Origin: Candidatus Woesearchaeota archaeon
Lineage (GTDB): Archaea; Nanobdellota; Nanobdellia; Woesearchaeales; WJKL01
Length of the DNA stretch: 26,109 bases
Direction: 5' to 3'
Assembly (NCBI GenBank): GCA_019322815.1
Contig: JAHWIB010000017.1
Location: 1-26,109 of the forward strand
The notes beneath the pieces were generated by a model. It searched no databases. It saw only the letters and a program-made list of their open reading frames with translations, and was not told where the DNA came from. Numbering within the stretch: position 1 is the stretch's first letter; each line of letters starts with the position of its first letter. Shown here in pieces: positions 6,716-14,237 of the stretch. Position numbers and translations under genes: made by a program.

Positions 6716-7450
6716 TCATTTCCACTGCTCTAATGCTTCTTCTTCTATAAAGTGAAGATTAGCAGGAACAACTAAACAATAAGGAGGACTGCCAAAATCT
6801 TCTTTAGTCAACTCTTTTGCTTTTCCTTTTTTTATTTTTGGATTGTCTGAACCAATTCTTGCACAGCCAATACACAACTGATTTTCTGGCATTCCTTGTT
6901 TTATTAAATAATCTAAAGCATCTTTTATTTTCAAAAACCTTTTTTCATCTGGTCTTAAATCTAATAATAGCAGGGTGTGTAAATTATTTTTTAGGTTATT
7001 CTGTATAACTTCATAAGGAGCTTTTACATTCTCATTTTCAAAGGGAATTGATGCTATCTTTCCAAATTTATAGACTTCAAGGCCTGTAATGCCAATTGCT
7101 GATATAATAGAAGCATTATTTACTATTTTTGTATTAATTCCTAATTTCTTTGCTCTTAATAAAAGGTCTGTATGGGTTGTTGCGCACATCGGATCTCCTA
7201 TAACTAGAAATACTACTTCTTTATCTTTAGAATCTTTTAAAATAGTTTCTTCTGCCTTTTTTTCAATTAAATCCCTGTTTGCTGGAATAATTTTCTTTTT
7301 ATAGGATTTTTCTAGATCTTTAATATTGCACTGCAGGATAGAAGTATAAGTTTCTAAGTAGATTATATCACACTTTTTTATTATCTCTAATCCTTTTACT
7401 GTGATATCTTTTTCATTGTTTAGGCCTAATCCAATAAAATATAGTGTCAT
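6716..7450 (-). CDS. dphB: Diphthine synthase
   Basis: A 244-residue SAM-dependent methyltransferase of the tetrapyrrole-methylase fold. The start YFIGLGLNNEKDITVKGLE and YLETYTS are hallmark Dph5 sequences, followed by GDPMCATTHTDL (about 86-97, SAM-binding loop) and NNASIISAIGITGLEVYKFG. It methylates the modified His of elongation factor 2 during diphthamide synthesis. Length is normal for archaeal DphB. A TATA-like TTTAAATA (7476-7483) about 26-33 bases before ATG 7450 implies a leaderless transcript, divergent from ftsZ. Confidence 0.94.
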   Translation of the reverse strand: MTLYFIGLGLNNEKDITVKGLEIIKKCDIIYLETYTSILQCNIKDLEKSYKKKIIPANRDLIEKKAEETILKDSKDKEVVFLVIGDPMCATTHTDLLLRAKKLGINTKIVNNASIISAIGITGLEVYKFGKIASIPFENENVKAPYEVIQNNLKNNLHTLLLLDLRPDEKRFLKIKDALDYLIKQGMPENQLCIGCARIGSDNPKIKKGKAKELTKEDFGSPPYCLVVPANLHFIEEEALEQWK

Positions 7451-7803
7451 AAATGATAGTATAAATGATTTTTATTTAAAGGTTTGTAGAATTTTAGTAT
7501 AGAAAAGTATATACTAGAGTATAGAAAAGCTTAAATATTAGAATACTATATAGAAAAATAGTAAAACTGAGTTTTTTTGGCGGAAAACTCGTTTCAATTC
7601 GTGTTTAATGTTCTTTAAGGCGAACAAACCTTTTTTGGTAGTTTGAAAAAGCTTGTATGTTTTAATTAATTGTTGGCGCAAATAATTAAAAAAAACTTTT
7701 TCTTAGTAGGTAGTACGTAAAACTAGTATATAAATGTTTGCATTTACCTATACACTTTATGAGGTATAAAAAATAAAAAAAACCAAAAAAGGGGGGATAA
7801 AAA
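7451..7803. promoter_or_regulatory. 353-bp divergent control region between dphB and ftsZ
   Basis: No gene is seen here. The dphB TATA box is at about 7476-7483 (minus). AGTATAGAAAAG occurs twice, 22 bp apart (7496-7507, 7518-7529), and its core TATAGAAAA a third time at 7549-7557. A perfect 7-bp inverted repeat GAGTTTT/AAAACTC (7569-7590) encloses TTTGGCGG. GGCG followed by A-rich sequence recurs at 7619 and 7675. The ftsZ TATA box TATATAAAT is at 7727-7735, predicting a start near 7758 and a leader of about 45 bases ending in the strong ribosome site GGGGGGAT (7792-7799). The spaced repeats look like operator sites, but the regulator is unknown. Confidence 0.5.
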
Positions 7804-8880
7804 ATGGATTTTATAGTTGAAAATGCAATAAAAACACAAGATGAAAAGAAATTTGAAACAGCACCAGAAATAGGACAAGCTAATATAAAAGTTCTTGGTG
7901 TTGGCGGAGCAGGCAATAACATGGTTGGATGGCTTTTTAACAAAGGAGTAAGAGGTGCTGAGATTGTTGCTGCTAATACTGACAAACAACATTTAGATAT
8001 TACTGATGCTGATGCTAAAATCATTATAGGCCAGGAGGTTACTCGTGGCTTAGGCTGCGGAGGATATCCTGAAAGAGGAGCTGAAGCAGCTAATGAAAGC
8101 ATACAAGATCTAAAAGATATTTTAAAAGGATCTGATATGGTCTTTGTATGCGCAGGAATGGGAGGAGGAACAGGAACAGGAGCTGCACCAGTAGTTGCTC
8201 AGGTTGCAAAAGATGCAGGAGCAATTGTTATTGGAACAGTAACAATGCCATTCAATATCGAAAGAGCTAGAGTTGATAAAGCTGAATTTGGACTGCAGCA
8301 ATTAAGGCAAGTTTCTGATACTGTTATTGTAATTGACAACAATAGATTAGTACAGATTGCTGGAAATCTACCAATCCAACAAGCATTTGCTGTTGCTAAT
8401 GAATTGATATCTACAATGATAAAAGGAATAGTTGAGACAATTGCAGTTCCTTCTTTAGTTAACTTGGATTATGCAGATGTCAAGACAATCATGACAAATG
8501 GCGGAGTTGCTGCTATTGGTGTTGGAAGCTCAGATACTAACAATAGAGTAGATGAAGCTGTAAAAGGAGCTTTGAGCAATCCATTACTTGATATTAATTA
8601 TGAAGGTGCTACAGGCGCTTTAATACATGTTATTGGCGGCCCTGATATGACTCTTGATGAGATAAGCAGAGTCGGTGAATTAGTAACAGAGAGCCTGGAT
8701 GATGATGCAAACGTCATCTGGGGAGCAAGAATCAATGAAGACATGAAAGGAAAATTAACAGTAATGACTATAATTACTGGTGTAAATTCACCATGGATAC
8801 TAGGAAAAATAGACCATAAAAAACCAAGTGCAAGGGCAAGACAAATCAGTGATGTATTAGGCATAGAACTGGTCCAATAA
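7804..8880 (+). CDS. ftsZ: Cell division protein FtsZ
   Basis: A 358-residue tubulin-fold GTPase that forms the division ring. Motifs: VLGVGGAGNNMV (about 31-42), GLGCGGYPERGAEAA (GTP-binding loop), GMGGGTGTGAAPVVA (tubulin signature, about 118-132), PFNIERARVDKAEFGL, NNRL, and in the C-terminal domain DVKTIMTNGGVAAIGVG and GGPDMTLDEI. The T7-loop synergy region is intact. Length and the GCGGYPERG form fit archaeal FtsZ, not CetZ. The acidic linker is short and the tail ends in ELVQ. It has its own promoter, a G-rich ribosome site and a terminator-like hairpin over the stop codon. Confidence 0.97.
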   Translation: MDFIVENAIKTQDEKKFETAPEIGQANIKVLGVGGAGNNMVGWLFNKGVRGAEIVAANTDKQHLDITDADAKIIIGQEVTRGLGCGGYPERGAEAANESIQDLKDILKGSDMVFVCAGMGGGTGTGAAPVVAQVAKDAGAIVIGTVTMPFNIERARVDKAEFGLQQLRQVSDTVIVIDNNRLVQIAGNLPIQQAFAVANELISTMIKGIVETIAVPSLVNLDYADVKTIMTNGGVAAIGVGSSDTNNRVDEAVKGALSNPLLDINYEGATGALIHVIGGPDMTLDEISRVGELVTESLDDDANVIWGARINEDMKGKLTVMTIITGVNSPWILGKIDHKKPSARARQISDVLGIELVQ

Positions 8881-8893
8881 TTGGGCCTTTTTT
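8871..8893 (+). terminator. Hairpin plus T-run over the ftsZ stop codon
   Basis: GGTCCAA (8871-8877) pairs with TTGGGCC (8881-8887), seven pairs including one G-U. The loop is the stop codon TAA, and six T follow (8888-8893). This looks like an intrinsic terminator, although archaeal termination needs mainly the T-run. The last codons of ftsZ form one arm of the stem. Confidence 0.6.
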
Positions 8894-9018
8894 CATAGTC
8901 ACAACCTGTGACAAGGTTTCTTAGCCTTCATTTTTTAACTCCCTAACCACCCCCAAAATGAAGGCAAAACCCCTTTTCTCTCCCTGCGGCATCGGCCGTA
9001 GTGGAGATTATTTTTTTT
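8894..9018 (+). ncRNA. Candidate structured RNA between ftsZ and nitroreductase
   Basis: Three hairpins in 125 bases with no protein gene. First, GTCACA/TGTGAC (8898-8912), or alternatively AACCT/AGGTT (8903-8918); the two exclude each other. Second, an 11-bp perfect stem GCCTTCATTTT/AAAATGAAGGC (8924-8934, 8955-8965) holds a 20-base C-rich loop. Third, TCTCC plus CTGCGG pairs with CCGTAG plus GGAGA (8979-9007) and precedes eight T (9011-9018). It may be a 3' UTR remnant or an independent small RNA. On the opposite strand the loop is G-rich. No promoter of its own is clear. Confidence 0.4.
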
Positions 9019-9036
9019 CTTTGAAAAGAATAAGTT

Positions 9037-9696
9037 TTATTTCCTTAATTTCTGTTTTGCTTTTTCTATAAGCCTTTTCCCGTGCTCTTTAATAGCTTCT
9101 TTTCCTTTTTTTATTCCTTTTTGCAGGCCAACAGAATAATATCCAAAATAACCAGGAACATCCTGGATTTTGCCTCTCCATTTATTATACCATGTAACAA
9201 CCTCCTGCGGGAATTTTGCAGGCTTGTCAGGATGTTCAGCTGGATAACCTATTGTGAGTATTATCTGGGGTCTTGCTTCAGGAGGGATACTTAGTGTTCT
9301 TTTGACCATCTCTTCATCAAAAGCGCCTACCCAGCAAGATCCTAATCCTAAATTTTGAGCTTCTAATATCATATTTTGAGCTGCAGCTGCGCAGTTCTGA
9401 ACTGAATATAGCCTTTCTCCTCTTTTTCCATAATAACGCTCTGCTTTTTGAGGCTCTGATACAATTACAATGTAAACAGGAGCTGTTTCCATCCAATATT
9501 GCTTTAAAGAAGCTTCTGCTATTGCTTTTCTTTTATCTGGATCTAAAACTACTATAAATTTCCAATTTTGGATGTTTCCTGCAGAAGGAGCATATCTTCC
9601 TGCTTCTGTTATATTAGTTATGTCATCCCAAGGAACAGGTTTTTTTAAGTATTTTCTTACACTTCTTCTTGTTTTTATCAGCTCTAATATATCCAT
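9037..9696 (-). CDS. Nitroreductase-family FMN flavoprotein
   Basis: A 219-residue nitroreductase-like oxidoreductase using FMN. The N-terminal TRRSVRKYLKKPVP is the FMN phosphate-binding segment, followed by AGRYAPSAGNIQNWKFIVV (about 32-50, FMN ring and phosphate contacts) and AQNMILEAQNLGLGSCWVGAF (about 107-127). Then comes ILTIGYPAE, the usual core end. About 45 basic residues follow the core (a GIKKGKEAIKEHGKRLIEKAKQKLRK-like helix), unlike short bacterial members. The natural substrate is unknown. It is convergent with ftsZ and divergent from the ligase gene. Confidence 0.9.
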   Translation of the reverse strand: MDILELIKTRRSVRKYLKKPVPWDDITNITEAGRYAPSAGNIQNWKFIVVLDPDKRKAIAEASLKQYWMETAPVYIVIVSEPQKAERYYGKRGERLYSVQNCAAAAQNMILEAQNLGLGSCWVGAFDEEMVKRTLSIPPEARPQIILTIGYPAEHPDKPAKFPQEVVTWYNKWRGKIQDVPGYFGYYSVGLQKGIKKGKEAIKEHGKRLIEKAKQKLRK

Positions 9697-9770
9697 ATTT
9701 GTTTTAAAAATAAACTAATTAATAAATTTAACTGAAAGATTTTTAAATTTTGGATAATTTTTAGTATAAT

Positions 9771-12704
9771 ATGGAATATAGGGAGTTAGTTGAGGTTTAT
9801 AAAAAATTAGAGAGCACTACAAAGAGATTAGAGAAGACTTCAATCATTTCAGGATTATTAAAGAAAACTTCAACTGATGAGCTTAGTGTTATTATGATGT
9901 TATTGCAGGGAAGGATATATCCTCCTTGGGATGAGAGAAAAATAGGTGTTGCTTCTAGATTAGTGTTGAAGGCAATAAATATTGCATCAGGGATAGATGT
10001 TAATAAAATTGAGGAGGAATGGAAGCAGAGCGGAGATTTAGGGTTAACAGCTGAGAAGATTATATCTGGTAAAAAGCAGGTTACTTTATTTTCTAGTTCT
10101 TTAGATGTTAAGAAAGTTTTTGATAATTTGATTAAATTATCTTCTATGGAAGGAGAAGGTGCTGTTGACCAAAAGGTTAAATTGATTGCTGAATTATTGA
10201 CTAATGCTTCTCCTCTTGAAGCAAGATATATTGTAAGGACTGTTCTTGAAGATCTAAGGATTGGTGTAGGAGAAGGAAGTGTAAGAGATGCAATTGTCTG
10301 GGCATTTCTTTATCCTATCAAATATAATAAAGAGGAGAATGATATTCAGTTATCAGATGAGGAGAGGGAAAAGTATAATAAGTTAGTTGATATATTACAA
10401 GAAGCAGTAGACATTACAAATGATTTTTCTGAAGTGGCTGTTATTGCAAAAGAAAAAGGAAGAGATGGATTATCAAAAGTTAATTTAGAAGTTGGAAAGC
10501 CAATAAAAGTGATGCTTTATCAGAAAGCAAAAGATATGGAAGATGCCTTTTCTATTGTTGGCAAGCCAGCTGCTTGTTTTCCTAAAAATTCTATAATATA
10601 CTCCAATCCACATCCTAGATTTATAGAATCCTTTAAAGAAGGCGAGCTAGTAATAGGGAAGAACGGAAAATATAATAGAATTCTAAATATTTTTCAAAGA
10701 TATTATTCCGGAAGCTTAGTTAGGATTATACCTCATTATTTACTACCTTATAATCTAACTCCAGAACATAGAATATTGGCTATTAAACATAATAAATGTA
10801 GTTGGAAAAGTAGAAATATAATTTGCAGGCCAAATTGCCAAGAACAAAAATATTCATGTAGAAGACTATATAATAATTATATTGCTGAATGGGTAAAAGC
10901 CGAAGAATTAAAAAAAGGAGACTTTTTAATTTTACCAAAATTTAAAGAAGAAAGCAAAATCAAAAAATTAGATCTGGCTGACTGTTGTAAAGGTATTCAA
11001 GTAAAAGGAAATAAAATCAGACTTTTTTCAGATAAGAAAGGCACATTTAAAGGAAAATGGATTTGCAGATATATAAAATTAAATGAAGAGTTTTTTGAAT
11101 TAATGGGATGGTACTTAGCTGAAGGTTGTGCAAGTAATAAAGATAGAAGTTTTAGATTCACTTTAGGAATAGATGAGAAAGAAGAAGCAAGACGTATTAA
11201 AACATTGATTAAAAAAGTTTTTTCTGTAGATTCAAATATTTCATATCTTGAAGAAAGATCTGTAATAAAAATAAGAGGATTTTCAACAATTCTTGCAAAA
11301 TTTTTATTAGATTCCTTTGGAAAAAAATCAAAAGAAAAATTTATACCTTTTTTTATATTGACTTCAAATAAGAAAAACATTCAAATTTTTTTAAAAGCAT
11401 ATATAAAAGGAGATGGTCATAAAACTAGTTTTGGATATGTCATAGTAACAAGTTCTCATTTTATAGCTTATCAATCAGTTTTATTATTTAGTAAATTGGA
11501 TATTCTTCCAAGTGTTAAAAAATATAAGAATAAAGGAAAAGGTGATATAATATATCGAATTGCTCTATTTGGTAAACAATTGGATAATCTTATTCCGAAT
11601 ATACATAAAACTAAAACTTTTCATAATAGATTTTGGGATAATAAAGATTTTTTTTATATTCCTATATACAAGACTGAATCAATTCCATTTCAAGGAAAGG
11701 TTTATAATATTGAAACAAAAGATAAGACTTATTTGGCTTCTACCTTAGTCCACAATTGTGAATACAAATATGACGGCTTTAGAATGCAGCTGCACAGAGA
11801 TGGAGATAAGATTAAATTATTTACCAGACGTCTTGAGAATGTTACAAAACAATTTCCTGATGTTGTTAAAGTTGTTAGGGAAAATATTGATTCTTCAAAT
11901 TATATTTTAGATGCAGAGATCATTGGCATTGATCCTAAGACAGGCAGATGGATGGCATTCCAGAATATTTCTCAAAGAATAAAAAGAAAATATGATATCA
12001 TTAGAATGTCAAAAGATATCCCTGTCATGATTAATATCTTTGATGCAATGCAGGTTAATGGAGAAAACATTATCAAAAAGCCTTTTTCTTTTAGACGAGA
12101 GTTGATTAAGAAAATAACTTCTGAAGTTCCTGAGAAACTGCAGTTAGCTAAAGAGATAATCACTGAAGATATTAAAGATGCAGAAAAATTCTATAATGAG
12201 TCTTTAGACAAAGGAAATGAAGGAATAATGGTTAAGGCTTTGGACAAGCCATATAAGCCTGGTTCTCGTGTAGGATATGGAGTTAAGGTCAAGCCTGTTA
12301 TGGAGACACTTGATCTAGTTATTGTTGGAGCAGACTGGGGAGAAGGCAAACGCGCTCATTGGCTTTCTTCATTTACAATTGCCTGCAAGTCAGGAGATAA
12401 ATTTTTGGAAATAGGAAAAGTTGGAACTGGAATCAAGGAGAAAGAGGAAGAGGGAGTCAGTTTTTTGCAATTAACCAATATGTTGAAGCCTTTGATAATT
12501 TCTGAAAAAGGCAAAGAAGTTATTGTTAAACCTTCTGTGATAATTGAAGTAAATTATGAAGAGATACAGAAAAGTGTTAATTATAATTCAGGATATGCTC
12601 TTAGATTTCCTAGATTAGTCAGATTGCGTGAGGATAAATCTTTAGATGAAGTCAGTGATTTGTCCATGGTCAAAGAGTTGTATGATAAACAGAGAGGAAG
12701 GTAA
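9771..12704 (+). CDS. lig: ATP-dependent DNA ligase with intein
   Basis: A 977-residue precursor. The ligase part is about 583 residues after removing residues 269-662, normal for archaeal LigI-type enzymes. The N-terminal DNA-binding domain (1-240) is all-helical and includes ARYIVRTVLEDLRIGVGEG. The adenylation motif is EYKYDGFR; Lys666 of the precursor would take AMP. Downstream are ILDAEI (motif III), FNIFDAMQ-like NIFDAMQV, EGIMVKAL (motif IV), VKVKP and the OB-domain DLVIVGADWGEGKR (motif V region). It joins Okazaki fragments and repair nicks. The intein lies three residues before the active lysine. ATG 9771 closely follows a TATA-like region, suggesting a leaderless start. The stop touches the 3' end of the opposite-strand tRNA-Arg. 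Confidence 0.95.
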   Translation: MEYRELVEVYKKLESTTKRLEKTSIISGLLKKTSTDELSVIMMLLQGRIYPPWDERKIGVASRLVLKAINIASGIDVNKIEEEWKQSGDLGLTAEKIISGKKQVTLFSSSLDVKKVFDNLIKLSSMEGEGAVDQKVKLIAELLTNASPLEARYIVRTVLEDLRIGVGEGSVRDAIVWAFLYPIKYNKEENDIQLSDEEREKYNKLVDILQEAVDITNDFSEVAVIAKEKGRDGLSKVNLEVGKPIKVMLYQKAKDMEDAFSIVGKPAACFPKNSIIYSNPHPRFIESFKEGELVIGKNGKYNRILNIFQRYYSGSLVRIIPHYLLPYNLTPEHRILAIKHNKCSWKSRNIICRPNCQEQKYSCRRLYNNYIAEWVKAEELKKGDFLILPKFKEESKIKKLDLADCCKGIQVKGNKIRLFSDKKGTFKGKWICRYIKLNEEFFELMGWYLAEGCASNKDRSFRFTLGIDEKEEARRIKTLIKKVFSVDSNISYLEERSVIKIRGFSTILAKFLLDSFGKKSKEKFIPFFILTSNKKNIQIFLKAYIKGDGHKTSFGYVIVTSSHFIAYQSVLLFSKLDILPSVKKYKNKGKGDIIYRIALFGKQLDNLIPNIHKTKTFHNRFWDNKDFFYIPIYKTESIPFQGKVYNIETKDKTYLASTLVHNCEYKYDGFRMQLHRDGDKIKLFTRRLENVTKQFPDVVKVVRENIDSSNYILDAEIIGIDPKTGRWMAFQNISQRIKRKYDIIRMSKDIPVMINIFDAMQVNGENIIKKPFSFRRELIKKITSEVPEKLQLAKEIITEDIKDAEKFYNESLDKGNEGIMVKALDKPYKPGSRVGYGVKVKPVMETLDLVIVGADWGEGKRAHWLSSFTIACKSGDKFLEIGKVGTGIKEKEEEGVSFLQLTNMLKPLIISEKGKEVIVKPSVIIEVNYEEIQKSVNYNSGYALRFPRLVRLREDKSLDEVSDLSMVKELYDKQRGR
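10575..11756 (+). mobile_element. Intein with LAGLIDADG endonuclease in DNA ligase
   Basis: A 394-residue class 1 intein (residues 269-662). It starts with Cys (CFPKNSIIY, block A), and block B is LTPEHRIL with the Thr and His. LAGLIDADG motifs are LMGWYLAEG (about 444-452) and YIKGDGH (544-550). It ends KVYNIETKDKTYLASTLVHN (blocks F/G) with Cys as the first residue of the C-extein. All splicing residues are present, so it should be active. The extein junction GKPAA/CEYKYDG restores the ligase active site. It is AT-richer than the ligase around it. Confidence 0.92.
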
Positions 12705-12796
12705 CGCCCCCACGAGGATTTGAACCCCGGTTTCAGCCTTTTAGCAAACAGATGTTTCCGCAAGGCCACGTACTATCCAGGCTATACTATAGGGGC
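12705..12796 (-). tRNA. tRNA-Arg(GCG) with canonical intron
   Basis: Acceptor GCCCCTA/TGGGGGC with discriminator G (12705). D-arm GTAT/GTAC with loop AGCCTGGATA. Anticodon stem TGGCC/GGCTG with two wobble pairs, anticodon GCG at 12759-12761. T-arm CGGGG/CCTCG with loop TTCAAAT. An 18-nt intron (12740-12757) lies after G37, with bulges GGA and AAA and inner stem AAAC/GTTT. The central helix TTGC/GCTA has three of four pairs, so it is a relaxed BHB. The mature length is 74 nt. The 3' end is the base after the convergent ligase stop codon. Confidence 0.88.
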
Positions 12797-12869
12797 AATA
12801 AGGATATTCTAAAATTATTTGTATATAAATCTTAGCAAAATTTATATTAAACTAAACAATAGCCTTATT

Positions 12870-13469
12870 ATGGATAATAAAAAAGGGTATGAATTAAAAG
12901 AAGATATTATCATAATAAATAGAGATTTGACAGAATTAGATATTTTTGTCAAAGATTTTATTGAAATATTAAAAAAACATTCAGATTATTTGATTGTCAG
13001 TGGTTTTGTCAGTATTTCTACAGGAAGGACCAGAGGAACAGAAGACATTGATGTTCTTGTGCCTGTTATGGATAAAAATAAATTTCAAAAACTTTTTCAT
13101 GATCTAATATATAATAACTTTTGGTGTTATCAAGGAGATGATGTGGATGAAGTTTATTTATATATTCAAAGAATGGATAATATTAGGTTTGCCAGAAAAA
13201 ATGAAGTTTTTCCAAATATAGAGTTTGTACCTATCAATGAAATGAGAAAAGCAAAATATTTTGAATTTACGCATCCTCAAAAAATAAAAATAAAAGATTT
13301 TGAATTTAAGATACCGCCTGTAGAATTTGAGATATTATACAAAGAAATTATTTTAGGAGGAAAAAAAGATATCGAAGATGCAAAGCATCTGAGAACATTT
13401 TTTTCAGATATACTTAAAGAAGAAAGATTTAAAAAATATGAAATAATCATAAGGGAAGAGAAACAATGA
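12870..13469 (+). CDS. Nucleotidyltransferase-fold protein (MNT/AbiEii-like)
   Basis: A 199-residue protein with the polymerase-beta-like nucleotidyltransferase core. VSGFVSISTGRTRGTEDIDVLVP (about 43-65) contains the small-residue loop, the G..R.T and the DxD metal pair; the family's usual GG/GS is SG here. The middle has a third acidic strand region (PNIEFVPI), and GGKKDIEDAKHLRTFF resembles the C-terminal helix in AbiEii/DUF6036-type proteins. Such proteins include minimal nucleotidyltransferases of toxin-antitoxin pairs and plain housekeeping enzymes. I chose ATG 12870; the in-frame TTG at 12819 lies in the TATA box (12822-12830). It overlaps the next gene by four bases (ATGA). Confidence 0.72.
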   Translation: MDNKKGYELKEDIIIINRDLTELDIFVKDFIEILKKHSDYLIVSGFVSISTGRTRGTEDIDVLVPVMDKNKFQKLFHDLIYNNFWCYQGDDVDEVYLYIQRMDNIRFARKNEVFPNIEFVPINEMRKAKYFEFTHPQKIKIKDFEFKIPPVEFEILYKEIILGGKKDIEDAKHLRTFFSDILKEERFKKYEIIIREEKQ

Positions 13470-13657
13470 AAGATATAGATTATGTCAAATTATATGCTGA
13501 AAAATTAAAGAGTAATCCTGATTTGTTTAAACAGCAGAAAATGCTTATAGAATCCCAACTTCATGCTAGTTCTTCTTTATTTAATAATATGTTTGCTGGC
13601 AAGAATTTTAAGGAGAATGCAAGGAAATATCTTAAAAATGTTGGTTTGACAAAATAA
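13466..13657 (+). CDS. Small helical protein coupled to the nucleotidyltransferase
   Basis: A 63-residue, basic, probably all-helical protein with no membrane segment or known motif. The 4-base ATGA overlap with the preceding gene implies translational coupling and a stable pair. The C-terminal part NFKENARKYLKNVGL and the central MLIESQLHASSSLF look like conserved-protein sequence, not random reading. It lacks the RxxxxH of HEPN toxins, so it is not a standard HEPN-MNT partner. Function unknown. Confidence 0.6.
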   Translation: MKDIDYVKLYAEKLKSNPDLFKQQKMLIESQLHASSSLFNNMFAGKNFKENARKYLKNVGLTK

Positions 13658-13699
13658 ATCTTAGTAAAATTTTTAATTGAATTTGAATTCTTTTGTTTT

Positions 13700-14236
13700 A
13701 TGGATGAAAAACAATGTATTGAATTGTTAAAGAAGTATGCACCTGATGAAGAAGGTTTTAAGAAAGTTTTAGAGCATTCTAAGGCTGTGCAGAAGGTTGC
13801 TTTAAGGATTGCAGAGGATATTATAGCTAGTGGCCATCATGTTGATGTTAAGTTTTTGATTTGTGCCTGCTTGTTGCATGATATTGGGAGATTTGAATGT
13901 CCTCCTGATAAAAAAAGTATTAGTCATGGTGTTAAAGGAGCAGAGATTTTAAGAAAAGAAGGATTAGATGAAAGATATGCCTTGGTTTGTGAAAGACATA
14001 TTGGAAGCGGAATTGATGAGCAGGATATTGAAGAACAGAATTTTGATTTGCCTTTAAAAGATTATATGCCTAAATCTATTGAAGAAAAGATAATTTGTTA
14101 TGCAGACAGTTTAATCTTTGGGGATAAAGAAGTAACAATTGGGCAAGTTATAGAAAGGTATAGAAAATATGGAAAAAGATTAGTAGAGAAAACTAAGAAA
14201 TTACATGAAGAAATAGAAAAATTAAGAGGAAAATAA
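13700..14236 (+). CDS. HD-domain metal-dependent phosphohydrolase
   Basis: A 178-residue HD-superfamily protein. First ligand His is in LEHSKAVQKVA (about 25-35), the HD pair in LLHDIGRFE (about 60-68), further ligands in SISHGVKGAEIL and CERHIGSGID, and the final Asp in CYADSLIFG (about 133-141). All expected metal ligands are present. Archaeal relatives are annotated as HDIG hydrolases, some proposed to act on nucleotides or RNA 2',3'-cyclic ends. The substrate cannot be read here. It runs in the same direction as the nucleotidyltransferase pair, 42 bases downstream, and converges with purA with one base between stops. Confidence 0.82.
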   Translation: MDEKQCIELLKKYAPDEEGFKKVLEHSKAVQKVALRIAEDIIASGHHVDVKFLICACLLHDIGRFECPPDKKSISHGVKGAEILRKEGLDERYALVCERHIGSGIDEQDIEEQNFDLPLKDYMPKSIEEKIICYADSLIFGDKEVTIGQVIERYRKYGKRLVEKTKKLHEEIEKLRGK

Positions 14237-14237
14237 A

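Noticed and set aside
7576..7587. Match of TTTGGCGGAAAA to a eukaryotic E2F site
   Set aside because: A short string with no archaeal E2F known; kept only as part of the possible operator region.
7684..8102. ORFs on the minus strand across ftsZ
   Set aside because: They run antisense to conserved ftsZ codons and show no family features.
8899..8931. Ten-codon ORF on the minus strand (MKAKKPCHRL) with a GGGAG ribosome-like site
   Set aside because: Too short to judge and overlaps the stems of the candidate RNA; probably chance.
12819..12869. Nucleotidyltransferase start at TTG 12819
   Set aside because: The codon lies within the TATA box (12822-12830); ATG 12870 is the sensible start.
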